DNA of 64,000 nucleotides, taken from positions 62,001-126,000 of the forward strand of contig CAWDXO010000018.1 of assembly GCA_963806335.1 (NCBI GenBank), read 5' to 3'. Positions 25,958 through 34,124 of the stretch are shown here, one piece after another (the first letter of the stretch is position 1; each line of letters starts with the position of its first letter). Made by a program: the position numbers and the translations under genes. A model generated the notes under the pieces. That model was given only the letters and a program-made list of their open reading frames with translations. It did not search any database and had not been told where the DNA came from. This DNA comes from Palsa-504 sp963806335. GTDB taxonomy: Bacteria; Actinomycetota; Actinomycetes; Streptosporangiales; Streptosporangiaceae.

Positions 25958-26839
25958 ATGAGCTCCCCGCTTCACCCCGCCCGCGCCGGAGCGGCGTTCG
26001 ACGCGTTCCTGCGCGACGCGGCGCCAGCCAGCCGCGGCCAGCGGACGTGGGCGCCGTCCGACGGCCCCATGCCGGCCCTGTACCTCAGCCACGGCGCCCC
26101 GCCGCTGTTCGATGACCCGCTGTGGATCAGCCAGCTGTTCGGCTGGTCCCAGGCGCTACCCAAGCCGACGGCGATCCTGATCGTGAGCGCGCACTGGGAG
26201 TCCGCGCCGGTCAGCCTGTCCGCGAGCGCCCCGGCCACGCCCCTGGTGTACGACTTCGGCGGGTTCGACGCCCGCTACTTCCAGATGACGTACGGCACCC
26301 CCGACGCCAGCGCGCTGGCCGCGCGGGTCGCCGCCGCGCTGCCCGGCCGCGAGCAGGTACACCAGCACGCCAGCCGCGGGCTCGACCATGGTGCCTGGGT
26401 CCCGCTGAAGGTCATGTACCCGTACGCCGACGTCCCGGTCCTGCAGCTGAGCATGCCCACCCACGACCCGGCGCGGCTCCTCGACATCGGCCGCCGCCTG
26501 CGGCCGCTGCGCGAGGAGGGCGTCCTGGTCATCGGGTCGGGCTTCATGACCCACGGCCTGCGTTTCCTCACCCGTGAAGCCTTCGCGGGCAACGTCGTGC
26601 CTTCCTGGTCAGCCGACTTCGACCACTGGGCCGCCGACGCGCTGGCCCGCGGCGACGTCGACACCCTGGCCGCCTACCGCGACAAGGCCCCGGGGATGCC
26701 CTACGCCCACCCGACCGTCGAGCACTACACGCCGCTGTTCATCACGCTAGGCGCGGCCACCGCCGCCGAAGAGCCGGTCCAGATCACGGTGGACGGCTAC
26801 CAGTTCGGCCTGTCCAAGCGGTCCTTCCAGGTCAGCTAG
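25958..26839 (+). CDS. Class III extradiol ring-cleavage dioxygenase (DODA/LigB-type)
   Basis: A 293-residue enzyme of the 4,5-DOPA-dioxygenase-like LigB superfamily, non-heme Fe(II) or Zn dependent. Metal-ligand regions are visible: ALYLSHGAPPLF (His), ILIVSAHWESAPVSLSASAP (His), the HQHASRGLDHGAWVPLKVMY signature, and PYAHPTVEHYTPLFITLGAA with the C-terminal histidine. ATG at 25958 is preferred because the upstream extension reads through the operator. Paired with the divergent MarR regulator, so likely an inducible aromatic- or quinone-detoxification enzyme; the natural substrate is unknown. Confidence 0.93.
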   Translation: MSSPLHPARAGAAFDAFLRDAAPASRGQRTWAPSDGPMPALYLSHGAPPLFDDPLWISQLFGWSQALPKPTAILIVSAHWESAPVSLSASAPATPLVYDFGGFDARYFQMTYGTPDASALAARVAAALPGREQVHQHASRGLDHGAWVPLKVMYPYADVPVLQLSMPTHDPARLLDIGRRLRPLREEGVLVIGSGFMTHGLRFLTREAFAGNVVPSWSADFDHWAADALARGDVDTLAAYRDKAPGMPYAHPTVEHYTPLFITLGAATAAEEPVQITVDGYQFGLSKRSFQVS

Positions 26840-26848
26840 GGTGAGCCG

Positions 26849-27637
26849 GTGAGCGTGACCCGTGCCCCGCGGGTCGAGATCGACGGCCGCCCGGCTCGGG
26901 TCGAAGACATCTGGGCGATGGACCTGAGCCACCCGAGCCACTTCACCGCCATGCAGGTCGCCGGCGGCAAGACGGCCGGCCTGGACTTTCATCTGGCCCG
27001 TCTGGACGCCGCCACCCGGGAGCTGTTCGGCGTCGGCCTGGACGCGGGACGGGTCCGCGGCGCGATCAGGCACGCGCTCGCGGACGATACGGCGGACGCG
27101 TCGGTCCGGGTGCACGTGTTCCGTCCCGGCACCGCCGGCGACGTTTCCGTCGTGGTCACCGTGCGGCCGCCCGCGCCGGCGCCGTCGCAGGCCCAGCGCC
27201 TGCAGACGGTGGAATACCAGCGGCCGCTCGCGCACATTAAGCATGACGGCGGGTTCGGGCAGGCTTACTACCAGAGCCTGGCGCACGGCAACGGCTTCGA
27301 TGAAGCGCTGTTCGCCGGACCGGACGGGAGTATCTGCGAGGGTTCGATCACGAACATCGGCTTCATCGACGGCGACACGATCATCTGGCCGGACGCGCCC
27401 GCGCTGCGCGGAGTCATGATGTCGGTACTCCAGCGAGAACTAAGCAGCGCGCGGATGTCCTGGCGGCACGCCGAGGTACGCCGAGCTGACCTGGCGTCGT
27501 TCGACGGCGCGTTCGTGACGAACGCCCGCGGCCTGGCCACGGTCGCGCGGATCGACGATCTTCGGCTGCCGGTCGACGCACCCCTGATGCGCACCGCGGT
27601 CAAGCTACTGGCGGCCGCCCGGCGCGACCCGGTCTGA
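26849..27637 (+). CDS. Class IV aminotransferase family protein
   Basis: A 262-residue PLP-enzyme fold of the BCAT/D-amino-acid transaminase/ADC-lyase group. Seen are HIKHDGGFGQAYYQSLAHGN (the lysine region), NGFDEALFAGPDGSICEGSI followed by TNIGFIDGDTIIWP, and ALRGVMMSVLQRELSS, the usual C-terminal phosphate-binding part. The product is shorter than typical BCATs and resembles uncharacterised actinobacterial class IV members. Start GTG 26849, ten bases after the dioxygenase stop; probably co-transcribed. Confidence 0.88.
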   Translation: MSVTRAPRVEIDGRPARVEDIWAMDLSHPSHFTAMQVAGGKTAGLDFHLARLDAATRELFGVGLDAGRVRGAIRHALADDTADASVRVHVFRPGTAGDVSVVVTVRPPAPAPSQAQRLQTVEYQRPLAHIKHDGGFGQAYYQSLAHGNGFDEALFAGPDGSICEGSITNIGFIDGDTIIWPDAPALRGVMMSVLQRELSSARMSWRHAEVRRADLASFDGAFVTNARGLATVARIDDLRLPVDAPLMRTAVKLLAAARRDPV

Positions 27638-27706
27638 TGCCACCGCCCGCGGTTGAGGGTTGGCGCGGGCTGAAACCGATGCCCGTTCGGTATAAAAAGG
27701 GTTTTT

Positions 27707-28123
27707 ATGATCGGGCGATTGCACCACGTGATCCTGGACTGCCCCGACCCGCTGGCGCTCGCGGGCTTCTACGCTGAGCTGCTGGGCGAGCCGATAACCT
27801 ACCGGAGCGAGGATTTCGTCGTGGTCGCGGCCAGCGACACGTCGTCTGGGCTGGCCTTTCAGCTCGCGCCGGGCCACCGGCCGCCGACCTGGCCGGACCC
27901 CGCCGTGCCGCAGCAGGTGCACCTCGACGTGATGGTGGAGGACGTGACGGTCGCCGGCCCGCTCGTCCTGGCGCTGGGCGCCAGGAAGCTCGACGGCGAC
28001 GGCGTCTACGCGGACCCGGCCGGTCACCCGTTCTGCCTGATCCGGCGGCCGGGCTGGGCCCCGCCGATCCCCCGGAGCAAGCCTGAGGTCATTCTCCCGC
28101 AGAGCCGTCCAGGCCCTCCCTGA
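27707..28123 (+). CDS. VOC family protein
   Basis: A 138-residue VOC protein: MIGRLHHVILDCPDPLALAG and FYAELLGEPITYRSED form the first module; VPQQVHLDVMVEDVTVAGPL and YADPAGHPFCLIRRPGWAPP the second, ending in the PFCLIR strand typical of metal-site residues. Function unassigned. It is separated from the aminotransferase by 69 bp and ends convergently with the frameshifted ATPase gene. Confidence 0.9.
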   Translation: MIGRLHHVILDCPDPLALAGFYAELLGEPITYRSEDFVVVAASDTSSGLAFQLAPGHRPPTWPDPAVPQQVHLDVMVEDVTVAGPLVLALGARKLDGDGVYADPAGHPFCLIRRPGWAPPIPRSKPEVILPQSRPGPP

Positions 28124-28158
28124 GCAGGTCCGCGTGCCCGTTGTGGCGGGCATGTGCG

Positions 28159-28726
28159 TCAGCCCGGGCCGTTGACGAAGGCCACGATCTCGCTGAGGCC
28201 CGGGCGGTAGCCGTCGGTGGTGTCTACCTCGAGCGACGGCGCCGCCACCGACACCCGGTTGAAGGCGTGATGCCTGCGGCGCTGCTCGGCGGCGCCGCCC
28301 GGCCCGGGGTCGGCGTGCGCGCGCCGCAGCGGATCGTCGTGCCCGCGCCGCACCGCCCGTGCGAACGCCATGTCGGCGTCCGCCACGCAGTGCACGATGC
28401 GGATCCGGGCCACGCCCCGCAGCGATTCCAGCCGGGGACGCCAGAACGTGGTCCTGAAAGGCCGCCTCCGCCACGGTGGTCACGCCAGCAGCCAGCAGCA
28501 GCTCGAGCACGCCGAAGAAGACCGGCAGGGTTCTCATCGTCAGTTCATCGCCCGGGGCCGGGACGAAACCGGGGGTGGCGTGCACCATCCCCTCCTTGAT
28601 CTCGTCCCGGCAGATGGCCGGGCAGCCCAGCGCGGCCGCGATCTGGTGAGCCAGCATCGTCTTGCCCGTGCCCGGCGGCCCGCTGACGACCACGAGCGTA
28701 GGAAGAGAGGAAGCCGGCACGCCCAT
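28159..28726 (-). pseudogene. P-loop ATPase/kinase, frameshifted
   Basis: The N-terminal half starts at ATG 28726 with PTLVVVSGPPGTGKTMLAHQ (Walker A) and reaches AEAAFQDHV. From there the intact homologous reading continues in another frame as W-RPRLESLRGVARIRIVHC and ends at TGA 28159 with GLSEIVAFVNGPG. One extra base near 28445 (minus-strand GTTCTGG where GTCTGG would keep frame) causes the break. Before the break it is a small AAA-type kinase-like ATPase of the predicted-kinase group. Either a recent mutation or a sequencing insertion. Confidence 0.75.
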
Positions 28727-28840
28727 GACGCTAGCCTTTCCGCGGCACGTTCGAAAACGTCCCCCGCAGCGCTGAACCGTAACGTTCTCGGAGCGTTTCG
28801 TACTTACCGTGTTGGCCTGGCCCCGCGGCGGTTAGGTCCG

Positions 28841-29659
28841 TTATCTGGCGGGCAGCAAGTCGCCGGTTTCGAGCAGGGTCTTGAGGTCGGCCAGGATGCG
28901 CGGCCAGCCTTCGGTGATGCCGGGCAGTACCGCGCTGCCGGAATCGAAGTCGTCGTGGATCACGGTCAGCTTGACCATCTCCCCGAGCGGTTCGATATCA
29001 AAGGTCACCTTGGAACGGCGCTCGCTGGCGACGCGGGCCAGGTGTTCCTCGCTGACGTCATAGGCGGCCGCCCACTCGGGCGTGAAGGTGTGCCAGGTAT
29101 AGGACAGCCGCCGGTACGGCTCCGATTCGAGCACGACCTGAGCCGGATCGGCGATTCGCACCCCGTCCTTCACGATTTCCAGGGCCACGGCCGAGCCCGG
29201 CTTCCAGTCCGACTCCCAGGCGATACCCCAGTAGCGTTTGGTGAAGGCAGGATCCGTCAGCCCCTGCCAGAGGCGCTCCGGCGTGGTGCGGATATAGGTG
29301 ATGTAAACAAACTCCGGCTTGTTCACCGTCGTGTTCGTCGTCGTGTTCATTGTCGTGCCCTCCAGGGCCTTCTTCAGGTCGGACAACGCGCGCACGCGTT
29401 CGGCGTCGTATTGGTTGATCCAGCGTTCGGCGATTTCGCCGATTGGAGCCGCGTTGAGGTAATGGAGCTTTTCCCGGCCCCGCCAGACCGTGGTCACCAG
29501 GCCGGCCTCGGCCAGGATGGCCAGGTGCTTGCTGACGGACTGCCTGGCCATGTCCAGCCCGGCGCACAGCTCCCGCAGGCTCTGCCCGTTGCGGCGGTTC
29601 AGGCTGTCGAGCAGCCGACGGCGGCTCGGGTCGGACAGTGCCCTGAATACCTCATCCAC
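28841..29659 (-). CDS. ArsR-type HTH fused to SRPBCC (AHSA1-like) domain
   Basis: A 272-residue two-domain protein. Residues 1-95 are an ArsR-type winged helix (FRALSDPSRRRLLDSL, then MARQSVSKHLAILAEAGLVT and a REKLHYLN wing). Residues about 115-270 are an SRPBCC/START-type lipid-binding fold (YITYIRTTPERLWQGLTDPA, TPEWAAAYDVSEEHLARVAS). This is a common fusion in soil actinobacteria, probably a ligand-sensing repressor. Start GTG 29659. The next gene upstream (29665) ends five bases away, so they form an operon. Confidence 0.9.
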   Translation of the reverse strand: MDEVFRALSDPSRRRLLDSLNRRNGQSLRELCAGLDMARQSVSKHLAILAEAGLVTTVWRGREKLHYLNAAPIGEIAERWINQYDAERVRALSDLKKALEGTTMNTTTNTTVNKPEFVYITYIRTTPERLWQGLTDPAFTKRYWGIAWESDWKPGSAVALEIVKDGVRIADPAQVVLESEPYRRLSYTWHTFTPEWAAAYDVSEEHLARVASERRSKVTFDIEPLGEMVKLTVIHDDFDSGSAVLPGITEGWPRILADLKTLLETGDLLPAR

Positions 29660-29664
29660 TCTCG

Positions 29665-30111
29665 TTAGCCCCAGCTGCTGATCTTCATGTCCTCGGGATA
29701 GGGCGTGGCCACGCCACCCTCGAGCCCGGCGCGCAGGCCGAGCAGGAAGTACGCCCATTTGGTGCTGCAGTGATACATGAAGTCGATCGGTTCGCGCCAG
29801 TCGGCCTGGGTGAACAGCAACGCGGTCTCGCCGGCCGAGGAGGTCAGGTCGAAGATGAGGCTGGTGCCGACCCACTCATCGGGTCCCTGCACGCAGCTCC
29901 AGGCCACGCGACGGTCAGGCACCAGGTCGGTGACCTCCATCACCGCGGCCGGCTGCGGGTAGCCGAAGTAAAACTCCAGCTTCCCGCCCATCTTGTCCTC
30001 CCCGCGGACGTCGCGCGTCCACCATCCTGACAGGCCCTCCTTGGTGGCCAGCGCCTGGTAGACGTGTCCGGCCGGCGCGGTGATGCCTACGCGATGCCTG
30101 ATGTCGGGCAT
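29665..30111 (-). CDS. SRPBCC (AHSA1-like) domain protein
   Basis: A 148-residue single SRPBCC domain: MPDIRHRVGITAPAGHVYQA, LSGWWTRDVRGEDKMGGKLE, GPDEWVGTSLIFDLTSSAGE. The fold binds hydrophobic ligands; the function is unknown. ATG 30111 has an AGGAG site on the minus strand, six bases upstream, which overrides the longer reading to 30240. First gene of the pair with the ArsR-SRPBCC fusion. Confidence 0.88.
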   Translation of the reverse strand: MPDIRHRVGITAPAGHVYQALATKEGLSGWWTRDVRGEDKMGGKLEFYFGYPQPAAVMEVTDLVPDRRVAWSCVQGPDEWVGTSLIFDLTSSAGETALLFTQADWREPIDFMYHCSTKWAYFLLGLRAGLEGGVATPYPEDMKISSWG

Positions 30112-30218
30112 GTGATGCTCCTGGAGTTCCGGGCCGGCCTCTTGTCTTCGGCCGACGGGAAAATACGCAGCCATTTGGCTGCTCTTTGAGCATAGGCAGC
30201 CTTTAGGCTGCATGTCAA

Positions 30219-30349
30219 CTACGCGGGACGGGAGCATCATCTACGCGGGACCGGAGCATCATCTACGCGGGACCGGAGCATCATCTACGCGGGACGGGAG
30301 CATCATCTACGCGGGACGGGAGCATCATTTACGCGGGACCGAACATCAT
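30219..30349. repeat. Six tandem copies of a 22-bp unit
   Basis: Units start at 30219, 30241, 30263, 30285, 30307 and 30329. Consensus CTACGCGGGACSGGAGCATCAT, written in two pieces: CTACGCGGGAC followed by SGGAGCATCAT with S = G or C. The final copy is degenerate and one base short. There are no spacers, so it is not CRISPR. Period is about two DNA turns. The array sits about 110 bp upstream of the SRPBCC gene start and about 200 bp from a methyltransferase promoter on the other strand. Confidence 0.9.
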
Positions 30350-30547
30350 CGGGGCGTGGAACGGGCCGCTGATGCTCGATCTTCTCCGCGACTCCGCGTG
30401 CACCCTGGGCCCGGGTGTACGCCGCGGGCCACGGCGACTACCGGGGACCGGCGGCGGACTGAATCGGGCGCAATCTTGATGTCGGCCGCCGCGCGCTGTT
30501 CGGAAAGGTCCGCGATTAATTGACACCGAAATGTTACGGGCTAGCCA

Positions 30548-30576
30548 TTGTTATAGTTTTTATTTTGTGCTACAAT
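30548..30576 (+). promoter_or_regulatory. Strong sigma-70-like promoter for the methyltransferase gene
   Basis: TTGTTA (30548-30553), 17-bp spacer, TACAAT (30571-30576), in a sharply A/T-rich island (30545-30600). Predicted transcription start is near 30583, giving a leader of about 23 bases to the GTG at 30606. Confidence 0.6.
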
Positions 30577-30605
30577 GCCAAGTAGTTAATTGTAATCTGG
30601 TCCGC

Positions 30606-31466
30606 GTGATAGCGAATGGACAGCCGAGCCTGACCGCCTTGATCGCGGCCGCCGCGCGCGCGGCCCACCTGATCGTCGATGACGATCCCCCGATCTTCGC
30701 CGACACCCTGGCCGAGACCATGCTTGGCGAGCGGGCCGAAGAACTCATCGGCTACCACCGGGCCCACGGCACCCACCCGGTACTGGCCGGTGCCCGGGCG
30801 CAGGTGACCTGCCGGAGCCGCTATGCCGAGGACAGCCTGGCCCGCGGCGTCCGCCGTGGAATCAGCCAGTACGTCATTCTCGGCGCGGGCCTGGATTCAT
30901 TCGCGCGCCGCTGCCCGCAGGCCCGGCACGTGCGTATCTTCGAAATCGACCATCCGGCCACGCAGGAATGGAAACGGCAGGTCCAGCCCGCCCCGGCCGG
31001 CGTCACGTTTGTACCGGTGGATTTCACCCGGGACTCACTCGGCGACCGTCTCGGTCAGGCCCGGTTCGACTTTGCCGAGCCGGCCTTGGTGAGCTGGCTC
31101 GGCGTCACCATGTACCTGGACCGGAACGCCATCGGGTCGACCCTGGCCGTCGTCGGCGGCTTCGCGGCGGGCTCCGAGATCATCGTCGACTACATGCTTC
31201 CGGCCGGCCTGCGGGACGCCGCGGGCGACAGCTACGCCGAACAGGTCGGGCAGGCGTCCGCCGAGCTGGGCGAGCCCTGGCTCTCGTGCTTCGGGTCCGG
31301 CGATATGGCGGCCCTGCTGAGCGGGCACGGCTTCCGGGCGATCCGGGACGTCGCCCAGCGGGACATGGTCCCCGCGGCGGCCTGGGACCGGTCCGACTCG
31401 CTGCGCCCGATCGACCTGTCCCGCATCGCCCACGCCACGATTCCCGCGTGCCGGAGCCGCCATTAA
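30606..31466 (+). CDS. SAM-dependent methyltransferase, LCMT-like (TIGR00027 group)
   Basis: A 286-residue class I methyltransferase of the leucine-carboxyl-methyltransferase-like family common in actinobacterial secondary metabolism. Motifs: PSLTALIAAAARAAHLIVDD at the N terminus, VILGAGLDSFARRCP (SAM-binding), FEIDHPATQEWKRQ, and SWLGVTMYLDRNAI. The GTG at 30606 lies at the family start; the extension to 30531 would run through the promoter. Substrate unknown. It directly precedes the IS110-family element. Confidence 0.88.
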   Translation: MIANGQPSLTALIAAAARAAHLIVDDDPPIFADTLAETMLGERAEELIGYHRAHGTHPVLAGARAQVTCRSRYAEDSLARGVRRGISQYVILGAGLDSFARRCPQARHVRIFEIDHPATQEWKRQVQPAPAGVTFVPVDFTRDSLGDRLGQARFDFAEPALVSWLGVTMYLDRNAIGSTLAVVGGFAAGSEIIVDYMLPAGLRDAAGDSYAEQVGQASAELGEPWLSCFGSGDMAALLSGHGFRAIRDVAQRDMVPAAAWDRSDSLRPIDLSRIAHATIPACRSRH

Positions 31467-31597
31467 CGTGGAAGATCCGGCCTATACGGAGTTTTTGGGC
31501 GACTATGTGAGCATCCCAAATCAACCTGAGTTTGCGGCGTAGTAATAGGACAACGCGCTAGAGGCCGTTGTTCAGCAGGGATGTGGTTGATGCAGGA

Positions 31598-31654
31598 ACG
31601 TCCTCCTGGTGCGGTAGTACGGGCTTGGTGTCCCAAACGCAGCGAGGAGGACGT
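31598..31654 (+). other. Hairpin sequestering the transposase ribosome site
   Basis: ACGTCCTCCT (31598-31607) is perfectly complementary to AGGAGGACGT (31645-31654), which contains the Shine-Dalgarno sequence of the transposase start GTG 31658. Folding would hide the ribosome site, a plausible brake on transposase synthesis. A second small repeat GGACAACG/CGTTGTTC lies at 31548-31555 and 31566-31573. Confidence 0.6.
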
Positions 31655-31657
31655 CCT

Positions 31658-33082
31658 GTGGGCAAGGGTAGCGGCAACGGCACGACACGGGGAGACCGGA
31701 AGCGGAACGCGCGGCGGGAGCGGCTGCGCGGGCTGCTGCCGCGTGATGGCGCGGTGATCGGGATCGACCTGGCCGAGGACAAGCAGGCGCTGGCGGTGAT
31801 CGATCATGATGTGCGGGTGCTGGCCCGCAAGACGGTGAAGGTGAAGGCGTTCCGGCTGGGTGAGGCGCTGGACTGGGCGGTGGCGCAGGCGCGGGCGAAG
31901 GGATTTGACCGGGTGGCGGTGGCGTGCGAGCCGACCGGGGCGCGGTGGATGCAGGTGCAGCGGCTGTGCCGGGAGCGGGGCTTGCCGCTAGTGTGCATCC
32001 AGCCGCTGGTGAGCCATATCGCCCGGGAGCAGCAGGACTATACGACCCATAAGACCGATGAGTCCGATTGCGTGATGATCGCCCGGCTGGCTGTTGAGCT
32101 GCACTGCTATGTCCCGGAGGAGCTGGATGAGACGTGGGGGTACCTGCGGCAGCTGGGGCGGCGCCGGGAGCAGCTGATCACCGCGGAGACGGCGTCGATG
32201 CACCGGATCCGCGAGTTCTTGTCCGTCGCCTGGCCTGCCGTGCTGGAAACCTGCGCCGTGCCGCTGAAGTCGGTGACCTGGCTGACGGCGGTGCAGTTGG
32301 TCACCCAGCAGTGCGGCGGGCAGCCGGCCCGGCTGGCCGCGATGGGCTGGCAGGCGTTCACCGCCGCTGTCCGTGCCGCGGTACCGGACTGGGGCGGCAA
32401 GAGGGCCTGGAGGCCGATCGCCGTCCGGGTCTTCGACGCGCTGACCGACACTGAGGGCGTGGTCGCCTGGTCCCGCCGCGGCCTGCTGCGCCGGGTCGCC
32501 GATGAGCTCGCCGACCTGCAGCGCATCCGCGCCCAGCTGCGCGCCGCCGAGGCGGACATGGCCGCGGCGCTCGATGAGCTCGGCCTGTCCCGGCTGGGCC
32601 AGATCCCGGCCCTGTCCGCGGTCGGCGCGGCGGCGATCTTGGCCGAGACCGGGGACCTGCACCGCTATGACAGCTCCTCCTCCGTGGTCAAGCACGCCGG
32701 GATGTCCCCGTCCGATAACGCTTCGGGCGCCTTCCTCGGCGACGCGCACATCACCCGCCGCGGCCGTCCCGGGCTGCGGCTGGCCGTATGGCGCGCGGTC
32801 TGGCCGATGCTGCAGTTCAACCCCGTGATGGCCGCCAGGTACCAGGCACTGACCCAGGCCGCGGACGCCGCGGAACAGCAAGCCACCGCAACCGCCCCGC
32901 AGGCCAGCGCGGCGGCCGCCGCGGCCCGGGCGCGGCGCGCCAGGGCCCGCGTCGCGTGCGCCGCCTCCCTGCTGCGCTGGCTCTACTCCATGGTCGTCCA
33001 CGGCACCAGCTGGGACGCCGCGGCCGCCGCCGGCGAGACCTGCCTGCCCGCCGCCCGCAGCAGTCAGGCGGAGGCTGCCTGA
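31658..33082 (+). CDS. IS110-family transposase (RuvC-like DEDD + Tnp serine domain)
   Basis: A 474-residue transposase. The N-terminal RuvC-like DEDD domain shows VIGIDLAEDKQ (Asp37), AVACEPTGARWMQVQ (Glu), and the THKTDESDCVMIARLA motif with the final acidic pair. The C-terminal domain carries ALSAVGAAAILAETGDLHRY and KHAGMSPSDNASGAFLG with the conserved serine. Start GTG 31658 has GAGGAGG seven bases upstream. The C terminus ends in an alanine/arginine-rich segment. The gene is intact, so the element could be active. Confidence 0.95.
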   Translation: MGKGSGNGTTRGDRKRNARRERLRGLLPRDGAVIGIDLAEDKQALAVIDHDVRVLARKTVKVKAFRLGEALDWAVAQARAKGFDRVAVACEPTGARWMQVQRLCRERGLPLVCIQPLVSHIAREQQDYTTHKTDESDCVMIARLAVELHCYVPEELDETWGYLRQLGRRREQLITAETASMHRIREFLSVAWPAVLETCAVPLKSVTWLTAVQLVTQQCGGQPARLAAMGWQAFTAAVRAAVPDWGGKRAWRPIAVRVFDALTDTEGVVAWSRRGLLRRVADELADLQRIRAQLRAAEADMAAALDELGLSRLGQIPALSAVGAAAILAETGDLHRYDSSSSVVKHAGMSPSDNASGAFLGDAHITRRGRPGLRLAVWRAVWPMLQFNPVMAARYQALTQAADAAEQQATATAPQASAAAAAARARRARARVACAASLLRWLYSMVVHGTSWDAAAAAGETCLPAARSSQAEAA

Positions 33083-34124
33083 CCAGCGCTTACGTCCCGC
33101 ACCCGCTGCGGGTGCCCGAGACCTTCCTCCCCGATGAGGGGGAGAGCGAGCCCGTCCCGGCGTCGGGGACCACCCCGTGCGACACCCTGGGCAGCTCTCC
33201 CCCGGTCGCCTGGAGCTTCTCACCAGCCCGGTTGAACGCTGTAGGAGCAGGCCTGCCCGGCCTCAGCATGGGCAGGCCGAGCCCGCTTGCACTACGTAGA
33301 GCGAGAAGATCCAGGTGACGGGCACCCGGACCGCGCAGCACCACGGCTAATCACGCTGACGCGGAACTCTGGCAATGCCCTCATGCACACCCCCAGAGCC
33401 CGCGCCAGCCTCACTCCGTGCACGACTACCTTCACCCGTAGCAAGAACCCCAGCTACGACCATCACCACGATCAACGCGAAAAGCTCTCCGTACCACTTG
33501 ACAACTTCTTCTTACGCTGGTGCCGCGGGCGGATGCCGGTTTTGTTCCGATTTCTGCCCCGGTGCGGCATCCGGTACCCGCAGAGCAGCGGCCCGGGCAG
33601 GCCCGCCGCCCGCATTTGTCTGCAGTCCCGGGTGCCCTGACCCCCGAAACCGCAGACAAATCGCCTGCCCTCGCCGCCAGGACGGGCACCGCGGGCAGCT
33701 GGACAGACTCCGGCCGGGCGGACAGCGCAGTAAACCACATCACGGGCACCCGACACGCCTGATACCCACCTTGTTTCGGAACGCTTACATCGGGCACCCG
33801 ATCTTCCACGTAAGCCCGATCCTCCATGATCTTTTCTGGCGGCGAGGGAGCTGTGGTTTGCGTTGGAGGAGGGGGCTGTGATGCGGCCATTTCTCGTGGT
33901 CAGGCGCGCGGGTGACAGTAGGAGGAGCCCGCGGGCGGAGTTGGGAGCGGCGGACGGATTGAGAGCGGCGGACGCGCGGGGTTAGGGGCCGCGGGCGGGC
34001 TAGGGGCGGAGTTGGGAGCGGCGGACGGATTGAGAGCGGCGGACGCGCGGGGTTAGGGGCCGCGGGCGGGCTAGGGGCGGAGGGCGGGCTAGGGGCCGCG
34101 GGCGGGCTAGGGGCGGAGGGCGGG
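33083..34124. other. Gene-free stretch: IS110 right flank and repeats
   Basis: More than 1 kb without a supported gene. It holds hairpins at 33099-33115 (GCACCCGC/GCGGGTGC) and 33251-33277 (GCCTGCCC/GGGCAGGC), a 10-bp inverted repeat ATTTGTCTGC/GCAGACAAAT at 33614-33623 and 33652-33661, and the 71-bp tandem repeats at the end. Open frames here have no recognisable product. Confidence 0.6.
33935..34124. repeat. 71-bp tandem duplication and shorter GC-rich repeats
   Basis: Two near-perfect 71-bp units (33935-34005 and 34006-34076) beginning GCGGAGTTGGGAGCGG, followed by shorter repeats of the GGGCGGGCTAGGGGC type up to the murJ stop. Almost purine-only on this strand apart from scattered C; recombination hot spot or remnant of gene 3' decay. 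Confidence 0.9.

Larger units (their letters stand above)
31545..33515 (+). mobile_element. IS110-family insertion sequence (boundaries approximate)
   Basis: A single DEDD-type transposase gene (31658-33082) with about 110 bp of structured DNA upstream and about 430 bp of non-coding, hairpin-rich DNA downstream. IS110 elements usually lack terminal inverted repeats and target duplications, so ends cannot be set from one copy. The right end is placed near a CTTGACAACTTCTTCTT motif at about 33498-33514 by resemblance to other actinobacterial IS110 ends; this is tentative. Confidence 0.65.

Noticed and set aside
30219..30349. CRISPR-like appearance of the 22-bp repeats
   Set aside because: Units are directly adjacent with no spacers and there are no cas genes.
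33432..33890. 152-codon minus-strand frame downstream of the IS110 transposase
   Set aside because: No recognisable domain, no ribosome site, and it spans hairpins of the non-coding flank.
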